A DNA stretch of 9,343 nucleotides from DASRQK01 sp964401685 (GCA_964401685.1 CAYNZH010000057.1:1-9343); one strand, 5' to 3'. Positions 1 to 7,144 are shown, counted from the stretch's first letter. Notes: a model not told the origin generated them from the sequence alone. Made by a program: numbers and translations.

Positions 1-303
1 TATCGGTTGCTGCTGCTCAAATTCCCGCAGTTTTTCTGCTTTTTCTATGACCTCCCGGATTTCCTTCACCCCCGAGTTGATCGCACTCAGTTTGAAAAAG
101 CTGCGCCGGGCGGTTTCCGCGATGATCAGCGCAAGCGTTGTTTTTCCCACGCCCGGAGGTCCCCACAAAATCATTGAGGGAATGCGCCCTTGGGCGATCG
201 CATTATGAAGCACAGCGCCCTTGCCTACCAAATGGCCTTGTCCCAGGTAGTGTTCCAGGTCACGGGGCCGCATACGTTCTGCTAGTGGGGCAAGTGGCGC
301 CAT
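1..303 (-). CDS. rarA: Replication-associated recombination protein A (AAA+ ATPase), N-terminal part, cut by window edge
   Basis: The RarA/MgsA/WHIP family acts at stalled replication forks as a clamp-loader-like AAA+ ATPase in the cytoplasm. Translating the complement from the ATG at 303 gives 101 residues open to the window edge. The start reads MAPLAPLAERMRPRDL, followed by YLGQGHL (19-25), and matches the family opening 'PLAxRMRPxxLxxYxGQxHL'. The Walker A motif GPPGVGKT is at residues 48-55, and SGVKEIR further on is the family's typical sensor-proximal stretch. Walker B and the C-terminal oligomerisation domain lie outside the window; the family is usually 420-450 residues. The start is supported by homology upstream of Met11 and by a possible AAGGA ribosome binding site 10 nt before the ATG. 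It lies 36 bp behind hemL on the same strand and is probably the last or near-last gene of the heme transcript, without a functional link to heme that I can see. Confidence 0.92.
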   Translation of the reverse strand, partial: MAPLAPLAERMRPRDLEHYLGQGHLVGKGAVLHNAIAQGRIPSMILWGPPGVGKTTLALIIAETARRSFFKLSAINSGVKEIREVIEKAEKLREFEQQQPI

Positions 304-339
304 AGATTCTCGATCCTTTATTGGGTTAAGTTCACATTT

Positions 340-1650
340 TTAATTCTCAAAAACCACCTCCAGACTTTCCTCCATCGCTCTGCTTGTCTGTTCCAGTACT
401 TCCGGACTGTGGGCCGCAGATACAAACCCAACCTCGTAGCCCGACGGTCCCAGATAAACCCCACGATTGAGAAGTTCACGGTGAAAGATTTTGTATTTTT
501 CCATACTCGAATGGTCTATATCTGCAGCAGCTTTGATTTCTTTCTCAGAAAAAGCAACCCAGAAAATCGAACCGACGGAAAGTATTTGTACGGGCCACTT
601 TTTGTTGGCTACAAATTCCCGCAAAGACCGAACAAAAGTCTGTGTTTTTTCCTCCAGGGCCGAAAAAAATCCTGGTTTGGTCAATTCCGTCAGCTGAGCG
701 ATTCCCGCTGCCATGGCGACCGGATTTCCAGAGAGCGTACCCGCCTGATAAACATTTCCGTCCGGAGATATCTGCGCCATGATCTGGGCCGATGCGCCGT
801 ATGCGCCGACAGGCATTCCACCTCCGATGATTTTTCCATACGTCACGATGTCTGGATTTACACCATAATAGGCTGCCGCACCCTCCATCCCCAGTCTGAA
901 ACCGGTGATCACTTCGTCGAAGATCAGAAGCGCCTGGTTTTCTTGGGTGATTTCCCTTAAAAATTGCACATATTCACGGTCCTGCAGGAGAAGGCCGTTA
1001 TTGGCAGGTATTCCCTCAATAATAATGCATGCGATCTGATCCTTAAAGTCTGCAAACGCTTTTTTAAGCGCCTCTCGGTCGTTCAGCGGCAAAACTAGGG
1101 TCTCATCTGCAAAGGATTTGGGTACGCCTGCTGAGGAAGTCTCCCCGAAGGTGACCAGGCCCGAGCCTGCTTTGACCAGTAGTGCATCTGTGTGACCATG
1201 GTAGCAACCATCAAACTTGATGATTTTGTCCCGGCCCGTATATCCTCGCGCGAGACGGATTGCGGACATGACCGCTTCCGTGCCTGAGCTCACAAAACGT
1301 AGTTTTTCGAGGTATTTGTTGTTTTTCAGGATCAGCTCGGCCAATTCATTTTCCAAGGCCGTGGGCGCACCAAAACTCAAACCTCTACTCAACGTCTCGG
1401 TGACTTTTTCTCTGATTGCCGGATGATTGTGCCCGAGTATGAGTGGGCCCCAGGAACAGCAAAAATCGACATATTTGTTGCCGTCGGCATCCCAGAGGTG
1501 GCATCCATCACCTTTTTCTATAAATAAAGGCGATCCATAAACGGATTTGAATGCCCGCACAGGTGAGTTCACACCGCCCGGAAAGTAGGTTTTGGCTTTT
1601 TCAAATAATAATTCGGACTGTTTTCTGCTGATTTCTGAAATCTTCCCCAT
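340..1650 (-). CDS. hemL: Glutamate-1-semialdehyde 2,1-aminomutase
   Basis: This PLP enzyme converts glutamate-1-semialdehyde to 5-aminolevulinate, the second step of the C5 tetrapyrrole pathway, in the cytoplasm. At 436 residues it is full length for a class III aminotransferase. Visible landmarks are the N-terminal PGGVNSPVRAF (24-34), SSGTEA (121-126) for cofactor phosphate binding, YHGH (150-153), FDEVITGFR (244-252) with the PLP-contacting Asp, the Schiff-base lysine K273 in YGKIIGGGMP, and GTLSGNP (304-310). The PGGVNSPVRAF and K273 contexts are specific to HemL rather than to ornithine or acetylornithine aminotransferases. The start is the ATG at 1650, preceded by an AT-rich 31-bp spacer with no ribosome binding site. 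It follows hemB and precedes rarA. All catalytic residues are present, so it should be active and supply HemB with substrate. Confidence 0.97.
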   Translation of the reverse strand: MGKISEISRKQSELLFEKAKTYFPGGVNSPVRAFKSVYGSPLFIEKGDGCHLWDADGNKYVDFCCSWGPLILGHNHPAIREKVTETLSRGLSFGAPTALENELAELILKNNKYLEKLRFVSSGTEAVMSAIRLARGYTGRDKIIKFDGCYHGHTDALLVKAGSGLVTFGETSSAGVPKSFADETLVLPLNDREALKKAFADFKDQIACIIIEGIPANNGLLLQDREYVQFLREITQENQALLIFDEVITGFRLGMEGAAAYYGVNPDIVTYGKIIGGGMPVGAYGASAQIMAQISPDGNVYQAGTLSGNPVAMAAGIAQLTELTKPGFFSALEEKTQTFVRSLREFVANKKWPVQILSVGSIFWVAFSEKEIKAAADIDHSSMEKYKIFHRELLNRGVYLGPSGYEVGFVSAAHSPEVLEQTSRAMEESLEVVFEN

Positions 1651-1681
1651 TCTAGTAATATAATAAAAATATCTTAAAAAA

Positions 1682-2659
1682 TCAAACGTTTAGCCATTTT
1701 TTGGCCAGAACCTCTTTCGCATGATAGGTCAATATCGCGGTCGCACCGGCACGCCTCAAGCTTGTCAGTACTTCTATGGTGGATCGCTCCTCATCCAGCC
1801 AGCCTTTCTGAGCGGCGGCTTTGAGCATAGCGTATTCTCCACTGACATTGTATGCGGCAATCGGAAGGTCAAACTGATCATGAAGCAGCTTGATTACATC
1901 AAGGTAAGGGAGTCCGGGTTTTACCATCAGAAAATCCGCACCTTCCTCGGTATCCAATGCGGCTTCGATCAGGGCTTCACGGCTATTGGCAGGATTCATT
2001 TGATAAGTCTTCTTGTCACCATGTTTAGGAGCGGAATTGAGCGCATCGCGGAAGGGTCCATAAAATGCACTGGCATATTTCGCCGTATAGGACATCAGGG
2101 AAACGGAAGTAAAGCCTGCTTCATCCAATGCCTGTCTAATATAGCCTATGCGACCGTCCATCATATCCGAAGGGGCGATGATATCTGCGCCTGCATGGGC
2201 GTGGGCCAAGGCCATTTTTGCCAAAACGTCCAGGGTTTCGTCGTTGAGGATTTCTCCGTTTTCTACAATGCCATCGTGTCCATCACTACTGTAGGGGTCC
2301 ATCGCAACATCGGTAATAATGCAGGCCTCCGGAAATCGTTTTTTGACGGCTTCAATCGCACGCACGTAGAGATTTCCTTTTTTATAGCTCTCGCTCGCAA
2401 AGGGATCCTTCAGCGAATCTTCAATATTGGGGAAAAGGTCAAACGCCCGCAGTCCCAACTCCAGGCAGCTTTCAATCTCACGCAGCAGATGATCTATGCT
2501 CAAACGGTAAATCCCGGGCATTGAATCCACTTCGGTTTTTTGATTTTGGCCATCGACGATAAAAAGCGGGAAAATCAGGTTGGATGCACTCAGCTGTGTT
2601 TCCTGAACCATATCCCTGATTACCGGTGATTTTCTATTTCTTCTTGGTCTGATAAACAT
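1682..2659 (-). CDS. hemB: Porphobilinogen synthase (5-aminolevulinate dehydratase), aspartate/non-zinc active-site type
   Basis: It condenses two 5-aminolevulinate molecules into porphobilinogen, as a cytoplasmic homo-oligomer. The length of 325 residues is normal. The two Schiff-base lysines are visible: K194 in SYTAKYASAFYGPFR and K247 in FLMVKPGLPYLD. The N-terminus RPRRNRK and NLIFPLFI is typical. The metal loop reads DVAMDPYSSDGHDG (117-130). At the three positions that hold zinc-binding cysteines in the E. coli-like enzymes it has Ala119, Asp121 and Asp129. This marks the class with an aspartate-rich site that does not need catalytic zinc and often uses magnesium or potassium. The ATG at 2659 begins with the expected MFIRPRR. 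The gene sits 19 bp behind hemCD and 31 bp ahead of hemL, consistent with one operon. Confidence 0.97.
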   Translation of the reverse strand: MFIRPRRNRKSPVIRDMVQETQLSASNLIFPLFIVDGQNQKTEVDSMPGIYRLSIDHLLREIESCLELGLRAFDLFPNIEDSLKDPFASESYKKGNLYVRAIEAVKKRFPEACIITDVAMDPYSSDGHDGIVENGEILNDETLDVLAKMALAHAHAGADIIAPSDMMDGRIGYIRQALDEAGFTSVSLMSYTAKYASAFYGPFRDALNSAPKHGDKKTYQMNPANSREALIEAALDTEEGADFLMVKPGLPYLDVIKLLHDQFDLPIAAYNVSGEYAMLKAAAQKGWLDEERSTIEVLTSLRRAGATAILTYHAKEVLAKKWLNV

Positions 2660-2678
2660 TTTTAAACGGGTTGAATTT

Positions 2679-4286
2679 TTACTGTGAATCTAATCCAAAT
2701 ACGGCTTCCGCTAGACCTATCTCATCTGGGGTGCCCGGCAGTTCGAAATCGATTCCATACTGTTGAAGGGCTCTGCCGGAAGCGTGCCCAATGGCCACCA
2801 CTCTTTGTCCTTCGGCAAGTGTGTGCTTTGAAAAATAGGCATTCACATTGCTCGGACTGGTGAAGACCAGCACTTCGCTTCCCAACTGCGGGACTTGGGA
2901 GATGGCTTTGGTCTCATAAACGGGGATGTCTATCACGGTGGTCTTGGGCTCCAGGAATTTTTGCAAGGTGCCTAAACTTTCCTGAGCTCTGGGAATCAGC
3001 ACGGTTTGTCCCTGCGCCGAGTCCGCGAAACTACGTGCGATATCGTCCATTTCAATGCCCCAGTTTTCACCCGAAAAGTGTGCCGAATGCCCAAATTTAC
3101 GCAATTCTGATTCAGATCCACGTCCCAGGACAGCAAATTTTGTTTCGGACGAAAGCTGAGGGTTTAACCCGAAAAAATATTTTATGCTGTTTTTGCTCGT
3201 AAAAAACACCCAGTCCACCTTTTTGAGTGCAGCCGAATTCCATCCTAATGATTCCAGGGAGAGCGCAAGAGGCGCGACGTTTATCAATGACTGCGCATGT
3301 ATAGCGATGCCGTGTTTTTTCAGGGAACGCTCAAAATATGGATACGCAGCCAAATCCCGCGACAGGAATACGCTCTTGACAAAACTCCTTGTTTTACTGA
3401 ATTTTTCGGCAATTTGCGCTGCCATGTCCTCAGTACGGGAATCGGTTAGGTACAAACGGTCGGGTAGTTCGTCTGCCGTGTCCGCTTTGGACGTCCAGAC
3501 GTGGTATTGGTCACCTACTTTGTGGCAGTAGCATCCCAGTGGCGCGTGACAGCCGGCCTCAAAGATCCTGAGTACTTTTCTTTCCACGCCTATGGTTTCT
3601 GCAGTTTCACTATGGTGAAGTTTTTGCAGCAACGCATGCAGTTCCTGGTCGCTTTCCCTGATCTGTAGCGCTAAAACTCCTTGTGCAGGTGCGGGAACGA
3701 TTTCTGTAGGTGCGATTTCTATCACATGGAGATCGCTTAAATCCATTTCAATACGGGAAATGCCCGCTTTGGCAAGCATGATCGCATCGTAATTTCCCTG
3801 GCGTAGCTTGTCGACCCTGGTAATTACATTTCCCCGAAGATCTTTAAACTGAAAGTCAGGTCGCAACGCTTGCAACTGCGCCTTTCTTCTGTTGGAAGAG
3901 GTGCCGACAAGGGCATTCTGCTTGAGAGAGAAGCGCTGTGTCGGGTCGAAAGCATGAGGCAGGATGATCAATAATTCTGAAGGATCTGCACGCTCGGAGA
4001 CCGCCGCGATCGTCAGGCCCTCGGGCCCTATTGTAGGCAAATCCTTATGGGAGTGGACGGCAAGATCTATGCCGCCACTTAAAAGCTCCTCTTCCAGTTC
4101 TTTGGTGAAAAAGCCTTTTCCCTCAAGCTTGTCGAGTCGCAGGTGCTGAATTTTGTCACCCTGGGTCTTGATGATCTTTAAATTTGCCTGCACGCCAATG
4201 GCGGAAAGCTTGTCTTTGATATGATTGGCTTGCCACAACGCAAGTTTACTGCCGCGAGTGCCAATAGTCAAATTTCTAAATTGCAT
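2679..4286 (-). CDS. hemCD: Fused hydroxymethylbilane synthase / uroporphyrinogen-III synthase (HemC-HemD)
   Basis: The protein is 535 residues, whereas HemC alone is about 300-315. Residues 1 to about 300 are HemC, which polymerises four porphobilinogen units into hydroxymethylbilane. They show IGTRGSKLALWQA (8-20), HSHKDLP with catalytic D82 (78-84), LVGTSSNRRKAQL (126-138), LRGNVITRVDKL (150-161), PAPAQGVLALQ (198-208) and the dipyrromethane-cofactor cysteine C246 in FEAGCHAPLG. Residues from about 303 to 535 look like HemD, which closes and inverts ring D to give uroporphyrinogen III. HemD is poorly conserved, but VFFTSKNSI (360-368), LVFTSPSNVNAYF (473-485) and AIGHASGRAL (498-507) match its usual pattern. 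There is no stop or obvious linker between the halves, so both activities are made as one chain and the unstable hydroxymethylbilane can be handed over directly. It lies 37 bp behind hemA and 19 bp ahead of hemB. Confidence 0.95.
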   Translation of the reverse strand: MQFRNLTIGTRGSKLALWQANHIKDKLSAIGVQANLKIIKTQGDKIQHLRLDKLEGKGFFTKELEEELLSGGIDLAVHSHKDLPTIGPEGLTIAAVSERADPSELLIILPHAFDPTQRFSLKQNALVGTSSNRRKAQLQALRPDFQFKDLRGNVITRVDKLRQGNYDAIMLAKAGISRIEMDLSDLHVIEIAPTEIVPAPAQGVLALQIRESDQELHALLQKLHHSETAETIGVERKVLRIFEAGCHAPLGCYCHKVGDQYHVWTSKADTADELPDRLYLTDSRTEDMAAQIAEKFSKTRSFVKSVFLSRDLAAYPYFERSLKKHGIAIHAQSLINVAPLALSLESLGWNSAALKKVDWVFFTSKNSIKYFFGLNPQLSSETKFAVLGRGSESELRKFGHSAHFSGENWGIEMDDIARSFADSAQGQTVLIPRAQESLGTLQKFLEPKTTVIDIPVYETKAISQVPQLGSEVLVFTSPSNVNAYFSKHTLAEGQRVVAIGHASGRALQQYGIDFELPGTPDEIGLAEAVFGLDSQ

Positions 4287-4290
4287 AAAC

Positions 4291-4298
4291 CAAAGGTA
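4291..4298 (-). promoter_or_regulatory. Possible -7 promoter element just ahead of hemCD
   Basis: The minus strand reads TACCTTTG, an exact TAnnTTTG match, ending four bases before the hemCD ATG. If used, the transcript would begin at or near the start codon and be almost leaderless. The only -33 resemblance is TTTC at 4315-4318, 16 bp upstream and one base off. It may be chance. Confidence 0.2.
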
Positions 4299-4299
4299 A

Positions 4300-4321
4300 T
4301 GGTTTCAAGAAAAAGAAACCA
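4300..4321 (-). repeat. Small inverted repeat between hemA and hemCD
   Basis: TGGTTTC and GAAACCA form a perfect 7-bp stem around an 8-nt A-rich (T-rich in the transcript) loop, in the 37-bp spacer right after the hemA stop. In the minus-strand transcript no U tract follows the stem, so it is not a standard intrinsic terminator. It could be an RNA-processing or stability hairpin that sets the ratio of hemA to hemCD, or incidental. Confidence 0.35.
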
Positions 4322-4323
4322 GC

Positions 4324-5565
4324 TTAATTTAAATCGTTTGTCGACTGATGTGTCAAAATGTCTTTAGCCATGACCATGGGGACTTTGATATACTTTTTTT
4401 CCATGTAATCCATGACCTTCTCGAGCACTTGTCTGGCGTCGTTGTCCAGCATGTTCACTTCCCTGGCGAAAACCTGGTTGAGCGCGAAGGACCGGATTTC
4501 CTTTACTTTGAGAGGAACTTCCCGCATCGCAACTTCGACGCGCCTCTGCTTTACTATGGGTAGAAACTCTTCAATGTTCCTGTCAATGATCTGGTCGGCG
4601 TGGTGCAGCTCGCTGTAGCGTTCCTCGAGATTTTTCGCTGCGACAGCTTGCAGGCCACTTACTTCAATGTAATTTACAGGAAATTCTTCTATAACCTCGG
4701 GGGCGATATCGTTGGGAACAGCTAGATCAACGATGATCTTCTTGTCTGTTTCCCCTTGCAAAAGATTGGTATACAATTGCAGGTCGATGATTGCATCCGC
4801 TGATCCTGTGCAGGTAATAAGTACATCGAAGCCACTTGTAAAATGGGGAAGCTCGCTAAGGGGTAGTAGTTTTGCATCGAGCTCCTGCGCAAAGGAAACG
4901 GCGTTGGCCGGTGTGCGGTTAAAGATAGTGAAGTTAGAAAACCGGTGCTTTTTCAGGTATTTTCCTATATTTTGGTTGGTTTCTCCCGCTCCCACAATGA
5001 CAATCCGCGGGTTTTCCGGCAACTTTCCTTCTTTGAGCTTTCTATAGGCGAGGGAAACCACAGAGACCGGATTTCTCGAGATACGCGTATGCGTATAGAC
5101 TTCCTTGGCCGTTTTCACCAGTCTATCCATCATCAATCGCAGGTAATCACCAGTGAATCCCGCTTTTTTGCAGCGTTCAAAAGCTTTGCGCACCTGGGCC
5201 AGAATTTCTTTTTCGCCTACAACCAGGCTTTCCAGCGAACAGGACATGCGGAAAAGGTGCTTCAGCGCGTCCAGGCCTTCGTAAGTGACGGCCTGATCCT
5301 GAATTTCGGAAATTTCTTCTGCAGACTCATAAACAGCGAGTTGTGCCAGCAGCTCCGCGACAAAAGAGGAATCAAGCTGAACATCCCCATAAAAAACAAA
5401 TTCCACCCGGTTGCATGTCCCTATGTAGAAAATCTCCGGGAGGTCGAAATGATTTTTAAGCTTGGTCAAGCGCTCATCCAATTCTTCTTCGCTGATCACG
5501 AGCTTGCCCAAATCCTTCAATTCGACGTGCTTATGGGTAAACGCTATGACTTTAAGGTGTTTCAC
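4324..5565 (-). CDS. hemA: Glutamyl-tRNA reductase, GTG start
   Basis: This NADPH enzyme reduces glutamyl-tRNA(Glu) to glutamate-1-semialdehyde, the first and usually rate-limiting step of the C5 pathway. The 413 residues cover the catalytic, NADPH-binding and C-terminal dimerisation domains. C51 in IGTCNRVEF is the thioester nucleophile. VGEKEILAQVR (116-126) is the active-site helix, VGAGETNQNIGKYL (191-204) is the nucleotide-binding loop, and IFNRT (214-218) and VDLAVPNDI (279-287) follow. The start is GTG at 5565. An in-frame TAG lies 18 nt upstream, and the first internal ATG (residue 107) falls past the catalytic cysteine, so GTG is the only sensible start. It is the first gene of the heme operon, after a 70-bp spacer with a promoter motif. 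Confidence 0.97.
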   Translation of the reverse strand: MKHLKVIAFTHKHVELKDLGKLVISEEELDERLTKLKNHFDLPEIFYIGTCNRVEFVFYGDVQLDSSFVAELLAQLAVYESAEEISEIQDQAVTYEGLDALKHLFRMSCSLESLVVGEKEILAQVRKAFERCKKAGFTGDYLRLMMDRLVKTAKEVYTHTRISRNPVSVVSLAYRKLKEGKLPENPRIVIVGAGETNQNIGKYLKKHRFSNFTIFNRTPANAVSFAQELDAKLLPLSELPHFTSGFDVLITCTGSADAIIDLQLYTNLLQGETDKKIIVDLAVPNDIAPEVIEEFPVNYIEVSGLQAVAAKNLEERYSELHHADQIIDRNIEEFLPIVKQRRVEVAMREVPLKVKEIRSFALNQVFAREVNMLDNDARQVLEKVMDYMEKKYIKVPMVMAKDILTHQSTNDLN

Positions 5566-5593
5566 TGCTATCCAACTGTTCTAAATTCAAGGG

Positions 5594-5601
5594 CAAAAGT
5601 A
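5594..5601 (-). promoter_or_regulatory. Candidate Bacteroidota -7 promoter element ahead of hemA
   Basis: On the minus strand this reads TACTTTTG, an exact match to the TAnnTTTG -7 consensus of Bacteroidota housekeeping promoters. It ends 28 bp before the hemA GTG, which would leave a 5' leader of roughly 20 nt. No TTTG -33 element is found at the usual spacing of about 19-21 bp, so the call rests on the -7 box and its position at the boundary between the polysaccharide and heme blocks. Confidence 0.45.
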
Positions 5602-5614
5602 CAATATTAAGGAG

Positions 5615-5624
5615 CATATATATG
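5615..5624. repeat. 10-bp AT palindrome in the hemA upstream region
   Basis: The sequence CATATATATG is a perfect palindrome located 13 bp upstream of the candidate hemA -7 box, where a -33 region or operator would lie. Simple AT palindromes arise easily by chance, so an operator role is only a possibility. Confidence 0.2.
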
Positions 5625-5635
5625 TCAGAAACGTG

Positions 5636-6385
5636 TCAAACCCAAATATTTAGAATGTTTATAAATAGCAGATATCTGAGTACTATACGGAAATGGTTCC
5701 ATATGTTTTTAAAAAAGCCGTAATGCTTGGACAGGATTTGGTATCTTTCCCTCAAGCTCTCCCAGTGACGTTGTTTGGATAGTCCCCCCTCGAGGTATTT
5801 GGCAACGACGGAATGCGTGTTGATGATGATCGAAGCGTTTTTTGCTGCGCGGATGACCCAGTCTATGTCCGCGCTGAGCTTGTATCGAAGATCATACGGG
5901 GGTGCGATCGCTTTTCTCACGTAGATCGCCTGATGACACACGTTCATCCCTCTTTGAAAGCTCTTCCAGTCAAAGACCTCTGGTGCTGAGAGCCTTCGCA
6001 TCCCAAGATTTTCGCCTTCGCTGTTGATCAGTTGCGTCTCACCGTAGTAAATGTCTGCAAACGGTCGTCCTTCGAATACTTCCTGGACGGTTTGGGGCGA
6101 AAAAAACTCGTCGCCCGAATTCATAAAAAGGACATGGGTACCAGTGGCCAGCGCCAGCCCCTTATTCATGGCGTGGTAGATACCTTCATCGGGCTCGCTC
6201 AGAGTGACAGCGATCTGCGGGGCGTACCTTTGGATTATCTCCCAGGTGCCATCCTTTGAGCCGCCATCGATCACCAGGTACTCTATATGCGGGTAGCTTT
6301 GTCCGATCACCGATCGTAAGGTGCGTTCTATGTCTGAGGCATTATTATAGACGACCGTGATGACGCTGAGTATTGGTGTTGTCAT
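5636..6385 (-). CDS. Family 2 glycosyltransferase, WcaA/WfgS-like
   Basis: It probably adds one sugar from a nucleotide-sugar donor to a lipid-linked glycan at the cytoplasmic face of the inner membrane. The GT-A fold is clear in the 249-residue product: ILSVITVVYNNA (5-16), VIDGGSKDGT (38-47), EPDEGIYHAMNKGLA (64-78), the DXD-equivalent NSGDEF (89-94), HQAIY (151-155) and ADIDW (172-176). The C-terminus (233-248) is hydrophobic and may associate with the membrane. The reading frame is open up to an ATG at 6412, but I chose the ATG at 6385. It directly precedes TTPILSVITVVYNN, and its A is shared with the TAA of the upstream gene (TAATG), typical translational coupling. Donor and acceptor sugars cannot be read from the sequence. 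It is the last gene of the polysaccharide block, followed by hemA after 70 bp. Confidence 0.9.
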   Translation of the reverse strand: MTTPILSVITVVYNNASDIERTLRSVIGQSYPHIEYLVIDGGSKDGTWEIIQRYAPQIAVTLSEPDEGIYHAMNKGLALATGTHVLFMNSGDEFFSPQTVQEVFEGRPFADIYYGETQLINSEGENLGMRRLSAPEVFDWKSFQRGMNVCHQAIYVRKAIAPPYDLRYKLSADIDWVIRAAKNASIIINTHSVVAKYLEGGLSKQRHWESLRERYQILSKHYGFFKNIWNHFRIVLRYLLFINILNIWV

Positions 6386-7144
6386 TATTGGTGAATGAAT
6401 TGTGCTTTCCACCTGTCAATCTCTCCCTGATGAATACGAAGCTTCACGGCTGAAGTTTCCTGTAAATGAGAAGAAAGCTGATCCATATTTTTTCGGTTCA
6501 GGACGCGCAGNNNNNNNNNNNNNNNNNNNNNNNNNNNNNNNNNNNNNNNNNNNNNNNNNNNNNNNNNNNNNNNNNNNNNNNNNNNNNNNNNNNNNNNNNN
6601 NNNNNNNNNNGTAGTCCGTGATGGTCGTGACGACGATATCTTTTTTCCCGGAGTCTATCTGCGCGCAATGTGCCTCTGTCAATCCCCAGACTGTGGGGCA
6701 ACCTGTATTGATAACGTTGCGTATCCCTATGCTTTTGAGTTTTTCCAGCGTGTACTGGTCTCGTACGGCGTGCTGATATTTGTTCGAAAACAGTTGTTTA
6801 TAAAGGAATTGTGTATATACAGAGGGCTTCTGATCCTGGTATTGCCACCAGCCAACACCAAACAGCACCACTTTCCGTCTGAAAAAGAGGACATCCTTGA
6901 GCCCGATCTTCCACTGATTTTGCCAGATATTGTCGTTTTTTAGTAAATTGGTTCCGCCGACCAACGCAAGTTTATATTTTCTCAAAAACCCAAGGTCTAG
7001 TGGATGAATGCGCAAGTGAGTCGCAACGTTTATCACGAAATCATCACGAAAAAGGTCATCCGCAATGGTATTGACCGCATCCATGATAATGTGATCACCC
7101 AGATTCGTTGTTCCAGTAGATGTGTCAAATATTATTTTTGGCAT
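6385..7144 (-). CDS. Polysaccharide pyruvyl transferase-family protein, interrupted by an assembly gap
   Basis: Members of this family move pyruvate from phosphoenolpyruvate onto a sugar as a ketal, giving the glycan negative charge. The first 178 residues (7144 to 6611) show the family pattern: GTTNLGDHIIMDAV (11-24), ALVGGTNLL (60-68), VVLFGVGWW (92-100), AVRDQYTLEKLKSIG (126-140) and NTGCPTVWGL (146-155). The gap 6511-6610 then removes the middle. After the gap, the frame that looks coding is the one starting at 6510. It gives 41 residues ending at the TAA 6385-6387, with EIDRWKAQF near the end, a plausible family C-terminus. Only about 219 residues are visible against a usual 330-400. The frame that runs literally through the N run and stops at 6416 gives a tail (ARPEPKKYGSAFFSF...) unlike the family and is probably wrong. 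The start overlaps the flippase by 20 bp. Whether both ends belong to one gene is an inference. Confidence 0.72.
6511..6610. other. Assembly gap (100 N)
   Basis: A run of exactly 100 N is the usual placeholder for a scaffold join of unknown length. It falls inside the pyruvyl transferase gene. Both flanks end on codon boundaries of their own coding frames, so if they are one gene the real gap length must be a multiple of three. The gap could also be long enough to hide a gene junction or extra genes. Confidence 0.97.

Noticed and set aside
194..201. GCGATCGC palindrome here and again at 5904-5911, resembling the cyanobacterial HIP1 repeat
   Set aside because: Only two copies, both inside coding sequence, and the rest of the window does not look cyanobacterial.
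304..339. Possible terminator between hemL and rarA
   Set aside because: No stem followed by a T tract is visible in the 36-bp spacer; the genes are more likely co-transcribed.
409..960. A 183-codon open frame on the plus strand opposite hemL, and a 267-codon one (1721-2524) opposite hemB
   Set aside because: Both are antisense shadows of strongly conserved enzymes; their translations show no recognisable domain and have the biased composition expected from complement frames.
5615..5639. Sigma70-like TTGACA with a TATGCT 15 bp downstream ahead of hemA
   Set aside because: The spacing is short, the TTGACA overlaps the end of the glycosyltransferase gene, and the likely Bacteroidota host uses a different promoter consensus.
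6416..6510. C-terminal tail ARPEPKKYGSAFFSF… in the literal frame across the N run
   Set aside because: It depends on the placeholder gap being exactly 100 bases. The alternative frame gives a more protein-like tail and a TAATG junction with the next gene.
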